64,000 nucleotides of DNA from Micromonospora sp. C95 (GTDB taxonomy: Bacteria > Actinomycetota > Actinomycetes > Mycobacteriales > Micromonosporaceae): the NCBI RefSeq assembly GCF_018070465.1, contig NZ_JAGPXT010000019.1:1-64000 (forward strand), read 5' to 3'. Made by a program: the position numbers and the translations under genes. The notes beneath the pieces are model-generated. The model saw only the letters and a program-made list of their open reading frames with translations, made no database searches and was not told where the DNA came from. Positions 8,155 through 15,752 of the stretch are shown here, in pieces (positions within the stretch are counted from its first letter, which is position 1; each line of letters starts with the position of its first letter).

Positions 8155-8164
8155 GAAGCGCTTC
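8155..8164. promoter_or_regulatory. Second LacI-type palindrome upstream of LPMO 2
   Basis: GAAGCGCTTC is a perfect 10-base palindrome with the same AGCGCT core, 24 bases beyond the previous site. Paired palindromes of this kind suggest cooperative repressor binding; the regulator is not proven. Confidence 0.4.
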
Positions 8165-8184
8165 CACCACCGGGTTCGGGTCGC

Positions 8185-8625
8185 CTACCACTTCCGGCGC
8201 ATGGGGGTGTGCGGGATGCCGTCCTCGACGTATTCCGGCCCGCTGACGGTGAAGCCGTGCCGGGTGTAGAAGTCGACCAGATGCGACTGGGCGTCCAGCA
8301 CGCACGGTCGGTCGCCGATCTCGGCGAGCGCCGCCGTCATCAGGCGGCCCGCGTGCCCGGCACCGCGCACCGCCGGGGCCACCACCACCCGTCCGATCCT
8401 GGCCACCCCGCCCGGGTCGGCCAGGATCCGCAGGTACGCCACCGGAGCGCCGTCGTGGGTCAGCCACAGGTGCCGGGTGCCGGGCTCGACGTCCCGCCCG
8501 TCGATCTCCGGGTACGCGCACTCCTGCTCGACCACGAACACGTCGACGCGCAGCCGCACCAGGTCGTGGAAGGTGCGCGCGTCCAACTCGGCGAAACCGG
8601 CGCTGTGCAGCTGCGTGTCAGACAT
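8185..8625 (-). CDS. GNAT acetyltransferase, ElaA-like
   Basis: A 146-residue acetyl-CoA-dependent N-acyltransferase. The N-terminus (FHDLVRLRVDVFVVEQECAY) is characteristic of the ElaA subfamily. The acetyl-CoA pyrophosphate loop is visible as VVVAPAVRGAGHAGRLMTAA, followed by the usual LDAQSHLVDFYTRHGF. There is no signal peptide. It is transcribed toward the LPMO 2 regulatory region and is not obviously connected with it. The substrate is unknown. The ATG at 8625 is the only start preceding the conserved domain. Confidence 0.9.
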   Translation of the reverse strand: MSDTQLHSAGFAELDARTFHDLVRLRVDVFVVEQECAYPEIDGRDVEPGTRHLWLTHDGAPVAYLRILADPGGVARIGRVVVAPAVRGAGHAGRLMTAALAEIGDRPCVLDAQSHLVDFYTRHGFTVSGPEYVEDGIPHTPMRRKW

Positions 8626-8674
8626 CCCGCCAGGCTAGTGCGCTCGCCGGCACGCGCCCTGGAGCTGGATTGAG

Positions 8675-8719
8675 GATCTTGGAGACTTTCCGTTAGCTGA
8701 ACCGAATCTTTCCAAGATC
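8675..8719. repeat. Inverted repeat in intergenic region
   Basis: GATCTTGGA (8675-8683) and TCCAAGATC (8711-8719) are perfect inverted arms separated by 27 bases of unusually AT-rich sequence. It lies between the GNAT gene start and the end of the zinc-motif gene, both on the minus strand. It could terminate the upstream gene or be an operator for the GNAT gene. Confidence 0.45.
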
Positions 8720-8779
8720 TGGTGTGGCGTCCTTCGTTCTTCGGGTGGTTGGTTGCTGCGGATGATCGGTCGACGGGCG

Positions 8780-9055
8780 TCAGGCTGGGCGGGCGCCGAC
8801 GGTGTCGCGGATCTCGGCGCCCTGCTCCGTCTCCACCGCGCGGGCGCAGTGGCCGCAGCAGAAGAACCGACCGGAGACCTCGACCCCGTGGCCGACGATC
8901 TTGATGCCACAGTGCTCGCAGATCGGCGCCAGCCGGTGGATCGCGCACTCGAAGCTGTCGAAGGTGTGCACGTCACCGCTGACCGTACGCACCTCGAACG
9001 CCAACCAGTAGTCGTTGCCGCAGACCTCGCAGGTTGCCACGCCCCGTACCTCCAT
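8780..9055 (-). CDS. Small cysteine-rich zinc-binding protein
   Basis: A protein of about 91 residues with CEVCGNDY near the N-terminus, then FDSFECAIHRLAP, CEHCG and FFCCGHCAR. The three CxxC pairs plus Cys/His suggest two zinc ribbons or treble-clef knuckles. I recognise it as a type of conserved actinobacterial hypothetical but know no function. The ATG at 9055 is preferred because AAAGG lies eight bases ahead. An in-frame ATG at 9076 adds seven residues but has no ribosome site. It is divergent from the chitin-type LPMO gene. Confidence 0.75.
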   Translation of the reverse strand: MEVRGVATCEVCGNDYWLAFEVRTVSGDVHTFDSFECAIHRLAPICEHCGIKIVGHGVEVSGRFFCCGHCARAVETEQGAEIRDTVGARPA

Positions 9056-9076
9056 CAGAAAGACCTTTTGTCCCAT

Positions 9077-9193
9077 CTTGCGGCACGGCGCCAGACGGCT
9101 CTCGTTTTATTGACATCGGTCTTTACTGTTAACAAGGTTTAAATTATGTTTGGGGCACCTCACCAGGCACCACGCCGACAAGGAGTTGCCGCC
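9077..9193. promoter_or_regulatory. AT-rich divergent promoter region
   Basis: The segment between the zinc-motif gene and the LPMO 3 gene is much richer in A and T than its surroundings at 9101-9150. It holds TTGACA (9110-9115) and a TGTTAACA palindrome (9127-9134). An AAGGAG ribosome site precedes the LPMO start. No exact -10 at standard spacing can be fixed. Confidence 0.5.
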
Positions 9194-9943
9194 ATGCGTC
9201 GAAGATTCACCCTTCCGCTCGTCGCGACGGGCGCCATGGTCTCCACCCTGGCCGTCGCCACCCCCGCCCAGGCCCACGGCTACGTCTCGTCGCCACCGAG
9301 CCGCCAGGCACTCTGCGCCCAGAACCGGGTACCCGACTGCGGGCAGATCAGGTGGGAACCGCAGAGCGTCGAGGGCCCGAAGGGGTTGCGCAACTGCCAC
9401 GCCAACATCTCGCACTTCGCCGTCCTCAACGACGACAACCGTGGCTGGCCCGCCACCTCGGTCGGCACCACCGTGACGTTCACCTGGGTCAACACGGCCA
9501 TGCACGCCACCCGCGACTGGGAGTACTTCATCGGCAACACCCGGGTCGCGGTCTTCTCCGGCGGCGGGCGCCAGCCCGGCGCGACCGTCTCGCACACCGT
9601 CAACCTGTCCGGCTACTCCGGCCGGCAGAAGCTGCTGGCGGTGTGGAACATCTCTGACACCGCGAACGCCTTCTACTCCTGCGTCGACCTGCAGATCGGC
9701 GGTGGCGGCGGCAACCCCACGCCCAGCCCGAGCCCCACCGCCAACCCGCCCGCACCGTCGCCCACCCCGACGGTCGCGCCGACCACCAACCCGCCGAGCG
9801 GAGGCACCTGGGCCGCCGGTCGGGCGTACGCGGTCGGGGACCAGGTCACCTACGGTGGCCGCACCTACCGCTGCCGGCAGGCACACACCGCCATCGCCGG
9901 CTGGGAGCCGCCGAACGTACCGGCGCTGTGGAGCCAGATCTGA
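9194..9943 (+). CDS. AA10 LPMO, chitin type, with CBM5/12 module
   Basis: A secreted copper monooxygenase expected to oxidise crystalline chitin. The signal peptide ends AQA|HG at residue 27, leaving His28 as the N-terminal copper ligand. The catalytic domain runs HGYVSSPPSRQALCAQ, then NCHANISHFAVL and WEYFIG, and ends AFYSCVDLQIGG. A Pro/Thr/Ser linker leads to a C-terminal CBM5/12 (WAAGRAYAVGDQVTYGGRTY, then HTAIAGWEPPNVPALW), a chitin-binding module. The ATG at 9194 is selected because AAGGAG precedes it by eight bases. The total of 249 residues is normal. It is not homologous in detail to the two cellulose-type LPMOs, so it adds a chitin activity. Confidence 0.93.
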   Translation: MRRRFTLPLVATGAMVSTLAVATPAQAHGYVSSPPSRQALCAQNRVPDCGQIRWEPQSVEGPKGLRNCHANISHFAVLNDDNRGWPATSVGTTVTFTWVNTAMHATRDWEYFIGNTRVAVFSGGGRQPGATVSHTVNLSGYSGRQKLLAVWNISDTANAFYSCVDLQIGGGGGNPTPSPSPTANPPAPSPTPTVAPTTNPPSGGTWAAGRAYAVGDQVTYGGRTYRCRQAHTAIAGWEPPNVPALWSQI

Positions 9944-9948
9944 CCAAC

Positions 9949-9980
9949 GGGAGGTGCGGCCGGAGCTGGCCGCACCTCCC
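9949..9980 (+). terminator. Terminator after LPMO 3
   Basis: GGGAGGTGCGGCC (9949-9961) and GGCCGCACCTCCC (9968-9980) form a perfect 13-bp stem with a six-base loop, starting five bases past the stop codon. Confidence 0.85.
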
Positions 9981-10008
9981 GCCCGCCGTACCGCCGCACC
10001 CGCCCGCC

Positions 10009-10092
10009 GTGCTGTGCGCGGGAGCTGGTGTGCTGTCGGCCGGAGCCGCCGTGTCGCGGGCCGGAGCCGGCGTGCTGGGGGCCCGAGTCGTC
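10009..10092 (+). repeat. Four 21-bp tandem repeats ahead of the DUF305 gene
   Basis: Four imperfect units of 21 bases begin GTGCTGTGCG (10009), GTGCTGTCGG (10030), GTGTCGCGGG (10051) and GTGCTGGGGG (10072). They are in frame with the following DUF305 gene and would encode VLxAGAx-type heptads if translated. They lie after a terminator and before the likely start at 10117. Confidence 0.6.
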
Positions 10093-10116
10093 GGGTCGTC
10101 GGCCCGCTGGCCCACA

Positions 10117-10740
10117 GTGCGTGCCGTGGTGCGGGCACGGCGTGCCACGCTGCGTGTGCTGCCGCTGCACCTGATCGCGGTGCTGCTGGTTGCCGGCTGT
10201 GGCGGCTCGTCCGGGCAGCCCCCGCCCGCCGACGCCACGACGCCGGTGGTCGCGGCCTCTAGTGGGACGCCGGCCCGCACGCCTGATGCCACCAGCGAGA
10301 TGACCGGTATCGACCTGCTGTTCCTGTCGATGATGGCCGGGCACACCGAGCAGACCCTCCAGATCGTCCGGCTCGTTCGGGACCGACTGACCGACAGCGA
10401 ACTGCGCACCCTGGTCGCCGCCGTCGCGGCGACCGAGTCCGACGAACTGGCCACCGCACGCGGCTGGCTGGCAGGTGCCGGGCGCAGCGCCCGCGCCGAC
10501 GACCACGCCGGACACGGCACGGGCCCCGAGCAGTTGGCGCGGCTGCGCGACGCCCCGGCCGCCGAGGTCGACGCGGTGCTGATCGAGGTGCTCAGCGCGC
10601 ACCAACAGGCCGCGGCCGACCTGGCCCGGGCCCATCAGGCGGCGGGTACCGACGCACGGGTGCTCGACCTGGCCCGGCGTGTGGAGCAGTCCCGTACCGC
10701 TCAGGTCGCGCTGATGGCCGGCCGGCCCGCGTCCGGCTGA
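10117..10740 (+). CDS. DUF305 family lipoprotein
   Basis: A 207-residue putative lipoprotein. The GTG at 10117 gives a compact signal peptide (basic start, then LHLIAVLLVAGC) with the lipobox cysteine at residue 28. Upstream in-frame sequence only encodes tandem repeats and the LPMO 3 terminator. The mature part has the DUF305 pattern of two helical halves: IDLLFLSMMAGHTEQTLQIV, then VLIEVLSAHQQAAADLARAH. DUF305 proteins are often linked to metal-related functions through conserved His/Met, but the role is unknown. No strong ribosome site is visible. It ends 23 bases from msrB, which converges on it. Confidence 0.75.
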   Translation: MRAVVRARRATLRVLPLHLIAVLLVAGCGGSSGQPPPADATTPVVAASSGTPARTPDATSEMTGIDLLFLSMMAGHTEQTLQIVRLVRDRLTDSELRTLVAAVAATESDELATARGWLAGAGRSARADDHAGHGTGPEQLARLRDAPAAEVDAVLIEVLSAHQQAAADLARAHQAAGTDARVLDLARRVEQSRTAQVALMAGRPASG

Positions 10741-10763
10741 CCGCCCGGCGGCGCGGGCCTGGG

Positions 10764-11174
10764 TCAGGCGGTGCTCGGGTCCAGGCGGATGGAGAGCGAG
10801 TTCACGCAGTGCCGGGTGTCCTTCGGGGTGAAGCCCTCGCCACGGAAGACGTGGCCGAGGTGGCTGTCGCAGCGGGCGCAGCGGATCTCGGTGCGGCTCA
10901 TGCCGAGGGAGTTGTCCTCGATCTCCTTGATCGCGCCGGGGATGGCGTCGTCGAAGCTCGGCCAGCCGCAGTGCGAGTCGAACTTGGTGTCGCTCGGGTA
11001 CAACTCGACACCACAGGCCCGGCACCGGTACATGCCGGGCGTCTTGGTGTCGACGTACTCGCCGGTCCACGCCGGTTCGGTGCCGTGCTCGCGCAGCACC
11101 CGGAACTCGGCGGGGCTGAGCCGGACCCGCCACTCGTCCTCGGTGTGGGGCAGTTCGCTGTCGGGAAGAGTCAC
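10764..11174 (-). CDS. msrB: Peptide-methionine (R)-S-oxide reductase
   Basis: MsrB reduces the R-sulfoxide of oxidised methionine in proteins, with electrons from thioredoxin. The 136-residue sequence shows structural zinc pairs CRAC and CARC, the substrate loop SHCGWPSFDDAI, LGHVFRGEGF, and the catalytic Cys in RHCVNSLSI. It has no signal peptide and is a complete single-domain enzyme. It is divergent from the LigD-type polymerase gene with a 47-base gap. Confidence 0.96.
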   Translation of the reverse strand: MTLPDSELPHTEDEWRVRLSPAEFRVLREHGTEPAWTGEYVDTKTPGMYRCRACGVELYPSDTKFDSHCGWPSFDDAIPGAIKEIEDNSLGMSRTEIRCARCDSHLGHVFRGEGFTPKDTRHCVNSLSIRLDPSTA

Positions 11175-11221
11175 AGGTCAACGGTACGCCGAAGGTCGGA
11201 CCCATCGCATATGGTCGCGCA

Positions 11222-12247
11222 ATGGGTGGCACGAAGGCTGCGGCCGAGCAGATCGAGGTGGCCGGGCACACCGTACGACTGTCCAGTCCCGATCGGGTGA
11301 TCTTCCCGGAGCGGGGCTTCACCAAGGCCGACGTCTTCCACTACTACGTCAGCGTCGGCGACGGCATCATGCGGGCGCTTGGCGACCGGCCGACGACGTT
11401 GCAGCGCTTCCCCGACGGCATCGAGGGGGAGATGTTCTTCCAGAAGCGGGTGCCGACCCGGGGCGTGCCGCCCTGGGTGCAGACTGCCGAGATCAGCTTT
11501 CCCAGCGGGCGCAAGGCCGCGGAGCTGTGCCCGGCCGACCTGGCCCACGTGGCCTGGGCGGCGCAGATGGGCACCGTGGTGTTCCACCCCTGGCCGGTCC
11601 GCGCCGCCGACGTCGACCGGCCCGACGAGCTGCGGGTCGACCTCGATCCCCAGCCCGGCACCGACTTCGCCCATGCCGCCACGGCCGCCACCGAGCTGCG
11701 GGCGATCCTCGACGAGCTGGGCGTGCCGGGCTGGCCGAAGACGTCCGGCGGCCGGGGCGTGCACGTCTACCTGCGCATCCAGCCGCGCTGGACGTTCGTC
11801 GAGGTACGCCGGGCCACCATCGCACTGGCCCGGGAACTGGCCCGCCGCCGGCCCGACCTGGTCACCACCGCCTGGTGGAAGGAGGAGCGCGGCGAGCGGG
11901 TCTTCGTGGACTACAACCAGATGGCGCGGGACCGCACCATCGCCTGCGCGTACTCGCTGCGCGCCAACGCCCGGGCGACCGTCTCCACCCCGGTCACCTG
12001 GGACGAGCTGACCGACGTCGAGCCGGACGACTTCGACCTGCGTACCGTGCCGGAACGGCTGGCCCAGCGTGGTGACCCGCACGCCGGCATCGACGACGCC
12101 GGGTGGGACATCACCCCCCTGCTGGAGTGGGCCGAGCGGGACGCCGCCGCCGGAGAGGGTGACCTGCCCTACCCGCCCGACCACCCGAAAATGCCCGGCG
12201 AACCCAAGCGGGTCCAACCCTCCAAGGACCGCGACCGCCCCCGCTGA
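11222..12247 (+). CDS. ligD: LigD-type polymerase/primase (PolDom)
   Basis: A stand-alone 341-residue member of the archaeo-eukaryotic primase family that forms the polymerase domain of bacterial LigD. It adds ribo- or deoxynucleotides at broken ends during non-homologous end joining. The metal-binding acidic motif is DELRVDLDPQPGTDF, and the nucleotide-binding region is KTSGGRGVHVYLRI. The later WWKEERGERVFVDYNQMARD and YSLRANARATVSTPVTWDEL are typical. The ligase and nuclease domains of full LigD are absent. An ATP-dependent ligase is found 6 kb away at 18102-19202. No Ku gene is in the window. The gene symbol reflects the domain, not a full-length LigD. Confidence 0.92.
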   Translation: MGGTKAAAEQIEVAGHTVRLSSPDRVIFPERGFTKADVFHYYVSVGDGIMRALGDRPTTLQRFPDGIEGEMFFQKRVPTRGVPPWVQTAEISFPSGRKAAELCPADLAHVAWAAQMGTVVFHPWPVRAADVDRPDELRVDLDPQPGTDFAHAATAATELRAILDELGVPGWPKTSGGRGVHVYLRIQPRWTFVEVRRATIALARELARRRPDLVTTAWWKEERGERVFVDYNQMARDRTIACAYSLRANARATVSTPVTWDELTDVEPDDFDLRTVPERLAQRGDPHAGIDDAGWDITPLLEWAERDAAAGEGDLPYPPDHPKMPGEPKRVQPSKDRDRPR

Positions 12248-12257
12248 CCGGGCTGGG

Positions 12258-12455
12258 CTACGCGGGACGGTTGCCCTTGAGGGTCTGCACAAAAGACCGC
12301 CACTGGTACGCGTCGAACAGCAGGATCGGACCGGTGACGTCCTTGCTGTCCCGCACCCCCACCACGCCCGCAAGACCTTCCGCCACCTCGACACAGTTCC
12401 CCTGAGCGGTGCTGCGGCTGCTCTTGCGCCACGTCGCGCCGGTCAGATCAGTCAT
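12258..12455 (-). CDS. DUF397 protein
   Basis: A 65-residue protein with the DUF397 signature: TWRKSSRS near the N-terminus, NCVEVAEG, VGVRDSKD and the W/F-rich end. The ATG at 12455 follows GGGAGAG and overlaps the end of the upstream XRE regulator gene by eight bases. DUF397 genes in Actinobacteria almost always follow an XRE regulator (BldB/WhiJ-associated type) and are thought to act with it, possibly as an antitoxin-like partner. That is family knowledge, not demonstrated here. Confidence 0.93.
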   Translation of the reverse strand: MTDLTGATWRKSSRSTAQGNCVEVAEGLAGVVGVRDSKDVTGPILLFDAYQWRSFVQTLKGNRPA

Positions 12456-13317
12456 GATGTCTCTCCCTGATTCGCCGCAGGAGTGTGCGTGACTCCTCAA
12501 CACTCAGCGCCTCCGCGCTGAGTTCGGTCCAGACCCCGGCGTAGGCCCGGACCTCTGCCACCCGGTCAAGGTACAGCGCGCCGGACAAGCCTTCCGTGTA
12601 CACGGTCGTGGGCTCGGCTGACCTCGCACCACGCGTCGGGAAATCCAGGATTGCGAAGTTTCCGACCACGGCCGCGTCGCTGAGTTTTCTGCCGAGCGGC
12701 AGCACTCTGACCGTCACGTTGGCGGCATCGCTGGCGGCGACCAGCTTGTCGATCTGCTTGGCCATGCCGGGCATCGTCTTGTACAGCAGGCTCTCCTCCA
12801 GAATCGCGTCCAGAGCGGGAGCTGCCGGTCGTCTCCTCGTGAGGACGCGCTGACGTTCGATCCGTAGTTCGACGTGTTTCGCAACGTCATCTTCGGTTGC
12901 GCCGCCGGACTGAGTTCGCGCCAACTCGCTCACGTATTCGGGGGTCTGGAGGAGTCCTGGCACCAGAGCGTGTTCATACGAGCGGATGCGACAGGCGGCG
13001 GATTCGAGTCCCACGTACAGCTGGAACCAGCGGGGGATCACCTCGCCGTAGGCGTGGTACCAGCCTTTGCTCTTGGATTCCTTGGCGAGACTGACAAGCA
13101 CCTCGGACATCTCGGGGGCGGCACCGTAGAGGCGGCACATCTGCTCGACGTCCAAGGCCCGGATCGGGGTCTGGCCAGCCTCGATGCGGTACATCTTGGC
13201 CCGGGACCATTCAAGGTCCGAGGCGGCGGCCTCCAGGCCGATGCCGGCCTGTTCCCGCGTCTGTCTGAGCAGCCGGCCGAGTTCACGGCGCGGCACTGTC
13301 GATCCTGTCTCGGTCAC
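12448..13317 (-). CDS. XRE-family regulator with DUF5753 domain
   Basis: A 289-residue DNA-binding protein. The N-terminal helix-turn-helix (ELGRLLRQTREQAGIGLEAA, then WSRAKMYRIEAGQTPI) is followed by the large DUF5753 domain (WFQLYVGLESAACRIRSYEH, VPGLLQTPEYV, then the C-terminal SLL/L-rich region). The GTG at 13317 is chosen because a GGAGGGGG ribosome site lies just ahead; an ATG at 13350 would add 11 residues. It is coupled to the DUF397 gene. This pair type is amplified in Streptomyces and Micromonospora and often regulates development or secondary metabolism; the targets are unknown. Confidence 0.92.
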   Translation of the reverse strand: MTETGSTVPRRELGRLLRQTREQAGIGLEAAASDLEWSRAKMYRIEAGQTPIRALDVEQMCRLYGAAPEMSEVLVSLAKESKSKGWYHAYGEVIPRWFQLYVGLESAACRIRSYEHALVPGLLQTPEYVSELARTQSGGATEDDVAKHVELRIERQRVLTRRRPAAPALDAILEESLLYKTMPGMAKQIDKLVAASDAANVTVRVLPLGRKLSDAAVVGNFAILDFPTRGARSAEPTTVYTEGLSGALYLDRVAEVRAYAGVWTELSAEALSVEESRTLLRRIRERHHD

Positions 13318-13464
13318 GCCCCCTCCGGTTGTCTCATCCTGACGCATCATCGGCTCCGCTCCGAGGAATTCGAGGTCTCATCGGCTCATTTACGTGTCGC
13401 CGGATGACTGTCTCACGCGGAGCCTTGCATCCATTGCCGACACTCCCGCAGGCTTCCCGCAGGA

Positions 13465-13791
13465 ATGGCGACAATTGATCCGGTGAGACGAGGCGGCATG
13501 AATTCTGGGGAGCAGGGGTGGTTGTCCGCGACGGTCGAGGATCTGCCCGAGATCGACGTCGACAGCAGGCCGGAACTGCTGGTGCTCGTGGCGGAGGACA
13601 GCGGTGCCCCGGCCGGTTGGGTGATCGTGCTGCCCGGCGGTGACTTCTGGATGATCCGCAATTCGACCCGGAGCATGATCCACGGGTCGAGTCTGTCGAC
13701 GCTCACGAGCTTCTGGGCCACCGTCCTCGGCTGCGAGGTGGGACGGCCCCGGCTGTCGGACTCACCGGCAGGCGAGGAAGTCAGAGGCTGA
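13465..13791 (+). CDS. Small hypothetical protein
   Basis: A 108-residue soluble protein I do not recognise. Third-position GC is high throughout, supporting real coding. It contains acidic stretches (ATVEDLPEIDVDSRPELLVL) and a core GWVIVLPGGDFWMIRNSTRS. The true start may be the ATG at 13498 (MNSGEQGW), preceded by GAGG. It is divergent from the XRE regulator and overlaps the end of the convergent GNAT gene by 11 bases. Its position beside an XRE/DUF397 pair suggests a possible target or partner, which is only inference. Confidence 0.6.
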   Translation: MATIDPVRRGGMNSGEQGWLSATVEDLPEIDVDSRPELLVLVAEDSGAPAGWVIVLPGGDFWMIRNSTRSMIHGSSLSTLTSFWATVLGCEVGRPRLSDSPAGEEVRG

Positions 13792-14233
13792 GCTTCATAC
13801 CCTCGTGGCTGGCGACGAAGCCGAGCCCGAGATAGAAGCGGTGCGCGTCGTGGCGGGCCTTGTCGGTGGTGAGCTGCACCAGCCCGCAGCCGCGCTGCCG
13901 GGCCGCATCGATCGCCCAGGTCATCATCTGGCGTCCCAGCCCTCGACCGCGTTGGTCCGAGCGGACCCGGACCGATTCGATCAACTGCCGCTCGGCGCCG
14001 TGCCGGCCGAGCCCGGGGATGTAGGTGAGCTGCATGCAACCCACCACCTCGCCGTCGGTCTCACCGACCACGAGTTGGTTGCGCGGGTCGGCGGTGATGT
14101 CCGCGAACGCCTTCTCGTACGTGGCGTCGACCTCCCCGACGTCACGGGTGCGTCCGAGCACGTCGTCGGCGAGCAGGTCGAGCACGGCCGGCAGGTCCGC
14201 CCGGACCGCCTCACGGAAGATCACCTCACTCAT
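13781..14233 (-). CDS. GNAT family acetyltransferase
   Basis: A 150-residue N-acetyltransferase with the motif A loop VRVRSDQRGRGLGRQMMTWA and the C-terminal HRFYLGLGFVASHEGMKL segment. The N-terminus MSEVIFREAVRADLPAVLDL is the standard first strand and helix, so the ATG at 14233 is used rather than the in-frame ATG at 14251. No signal peptide; substrate unknown. Its last codons overlap the convergent small hypothetical gene. Confidence 0.9.
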   Translation of the reverse strand: MSEVIFREAVRADLPAVLDLLADDVLGRTRDVGEVDATYEKAFADITADPRNQLVVGETDGEVVGCMQLTYIPGLGRHGAERQLIESVRVRSDQRGRGLGRQMMTWAIDAARQRGCGLVQLTTDKARHDAHRFYLGLGFVASHEGMKLSL

Positions 14234-14281
14234 CCCGCGAGCGTCCCACAACGGTGCGACCCGATGCGCGGCGGAGCACCG

Positions 14282-14806
14282 TCAACTGTCGCTCTGCCGG
14301 CTGACGCGTTCCAGCACCGCCACGGAGGTGCCGACGGAGGCGCATCCGACCGGGACGGGTGGCAGATGTTCTGGCGGGCCGCCCTCTGTGAGCGGGGTCT
14401 CGAAGAATCCGCCACCGCCGTCGACCCGATCACCCACGACGATCTCTCCGACGTCAGGCACGCGTACGCCCACCTGGCCGTTCGAGAGCAACGTGGTGCC
14501 CGGCGGCCAGACCAACACCTCCGCGGCCCCTGTTTCGTCCCGCAGGATCAAACAGCCGCCAGCACCGACGCCCACCCGACCGTGCATCGCCGCGAGAAAG
14601 TCGTACGTGGCACCGGCGACCAGGGTCCGGTAACCGTCTCCGTTCAGCACCCGGCCGCTCCCGGTCGCCGGGGCAGGCGTCGGTCCCGGCGGCTGCCCCG
14701 ACGAGATCCCAGGGGGCTGTTCGGTGCTGGTAGGTGTTCGAGGGCTACCGGCGCAGCCGGTCAATGCCAGCAACAACCCTGCAACAAGGACATCGATCCG
14801 TAGCAC
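14282..14806 (-). CDS. Putative secreted lipoprotein
   Basis: A 174-residue protein beginning at a GTG (14806) with a short signal peptide RIDVLVAGLLLALTGCAG, whose lipobox Cys lies near residue 18. A Pro/Thr-rich linker follows, then a domain (GYRTLVAGATYDFLAAMHGR ... GGCLILRDETGAAEVLVWPP) that I do not recognise. The reading frame stays open upstream to 15289 but there overlaps the DUF899 gene and loses protein character, so the start at the signal peptide is preferred. No clear ribosome site is seen. Confidence 0.72.
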   Translation of the reverse strand: MLRIDVLVAGLLLALTGCAGSPRTPTSTEQPPGISSGQPPGPTPAPATGSGRVLNGDGYRTLVAGATYDFLAAMHGRVGVGAGGCLILRDETGAAEVLVWPPGTTLLSNGQVGVRVPDVGEIVVGDRVDGGGGFFETPLTEGGPPEHLPPVPVGCASVGTSVAVLERVSRQSDS

Positions 14807-14976
14807 GAACCCATTAGATCCGTTATGTCCACACCTATCCCCAGGGACATGCCGATCACATCGCCGACCTGGGCGCGCCATAGGGGCCATTCCCTGGGCC
14901 GGACTACGGCGGGCCCAGGGAATTCGTTCAAGCCCCGTTGACCCGAGGTGCGTGACTACGAGGCGCCCCGAGGTGC

Positions 14977-15702
14977 TCAGTGGCAGTGGTGCTGGTCCGA
15001 CTGGACGGGCGTGGCGCCGGGGCGGGTCCACTGGGCTACCGGGCGGCCGTCCTTGCGCCACCAGCTGTATGTCGGGTCGGCCTGCGGCCAGCCGTCGGGA
15101 GAGTCCTCCCAGGCTTCCTGTCGTCCATAGGCGGTCATGTCGAGCAGCTTGAGCGAGCCCATGATCGCCTCGACGCCGCGTCCGGTCGTCTCGTAGGTGA
15201 GGAACACCCGGTCGCCCCGGCGCAGGTAGCAGGCGATGTTGCCGCCGCCGGCGACGGCGGGATCCTCGATGCCGTAGTTCGAGTACCACGGGTGGAGGTA
15301 GCCCATGAACTCGCGGAACGGTGCGATCTCCTCGTACGGTCCCTCGGCGAAGACCGCGAACCTGATGCCCCGTGCCGCCAGGTAGCTAGCCTCGTGGAAG
15401 TTCCAGATGCTGATGGTGCAGCCTTCACACTGCTCCTCGAACGGCTTGCCGAGGTGCCACATGTGCTTGTAGACCACGAGTTGGTCTTGCCCGTCGAAGA
15501 TGTCGAGCAACGAGACCGGGCCCTGCTCGCCGATCAGCTTGACCGGGTTGACCTCGGTCATCGGCAGGCGGCGGCGGGCAGCGGCGATGGCATCACCGGC
15601 CCGGGTGTGCTCCTTCTCCCGGACGAGCAGTGCGTTCCGTTCCCGGAGCCAGGTGTCGCGGTCGACCACCGGAGGTGCTGGCTGTGTGTCCATACTCGGC
15701 AT
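14977..15702 (-). CDS. DUF899 family thioredoxin-like protein
   Basis: A 241-residue cytoplasmic protein of the DUF899 family, a thioredoxin-fold group with unknown substrate. Characteristic segments are ARRRLPMTEV, LLDIFDGQDQLVVYKHMWH, CEGCTISIWNFHEASYLAAR and PWYSNYGIEDPAV. The CEGC pair sits where thioredoxins have their active site. A TATAGT -10 element lies seven bases ahead of the ATG, implying a leaderless mRNA. The gene is divergent from an HxlR regulator, which in such arrangements usually controls the enzyme gene. Confidence 0.88.
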   Translation of the reverse strand: MPSMDTQPAPPVVDRDTWLRERNALLVREKEHTRAGDAIAAARRRLPMTEVNPVKLIGEQGPVSLLDIFDGQDQLVVYKHMWHLGKPFEEQCEGCTISIWNFHEASYLAARGIRFAVFAEGPYEEIAPFREFMGYLHPWYSNYGIEDPAVAGGGNIACYLRRGDRVFLTYETTGRGVEAIMGSLKLLDMTAYGRQEAWEDSPDGWPQADPTYSWWRKDGRPVAQWTRPGATPVQSDQHHCH

Positions 15703-15752
15703 GCCGCTACTATAAACATAGCGAAGACTCGTGTGAAAGAAGTTGATTAGGA
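15703..15752. promoter_or_regulatory. Divergent promoter of DUF899 and HxlR genes
   Basis: A 50-base AT-rich gap. The minus-strand TATAGT (plus-strand 15709-15714) is a -10 for the DUF899 gene. The surrounding CTACTATAAACATAG is a partial palindrome and a plausible HxlR operator covering it. Confidence 0.5.

Noticed and set aside
11222..12247. Complete bacterial NHEJ locus
   Set aside because: Only the polymerase domain is here. There is no ku gene, and the ligase at 18102 is a separate LigC-type gene.
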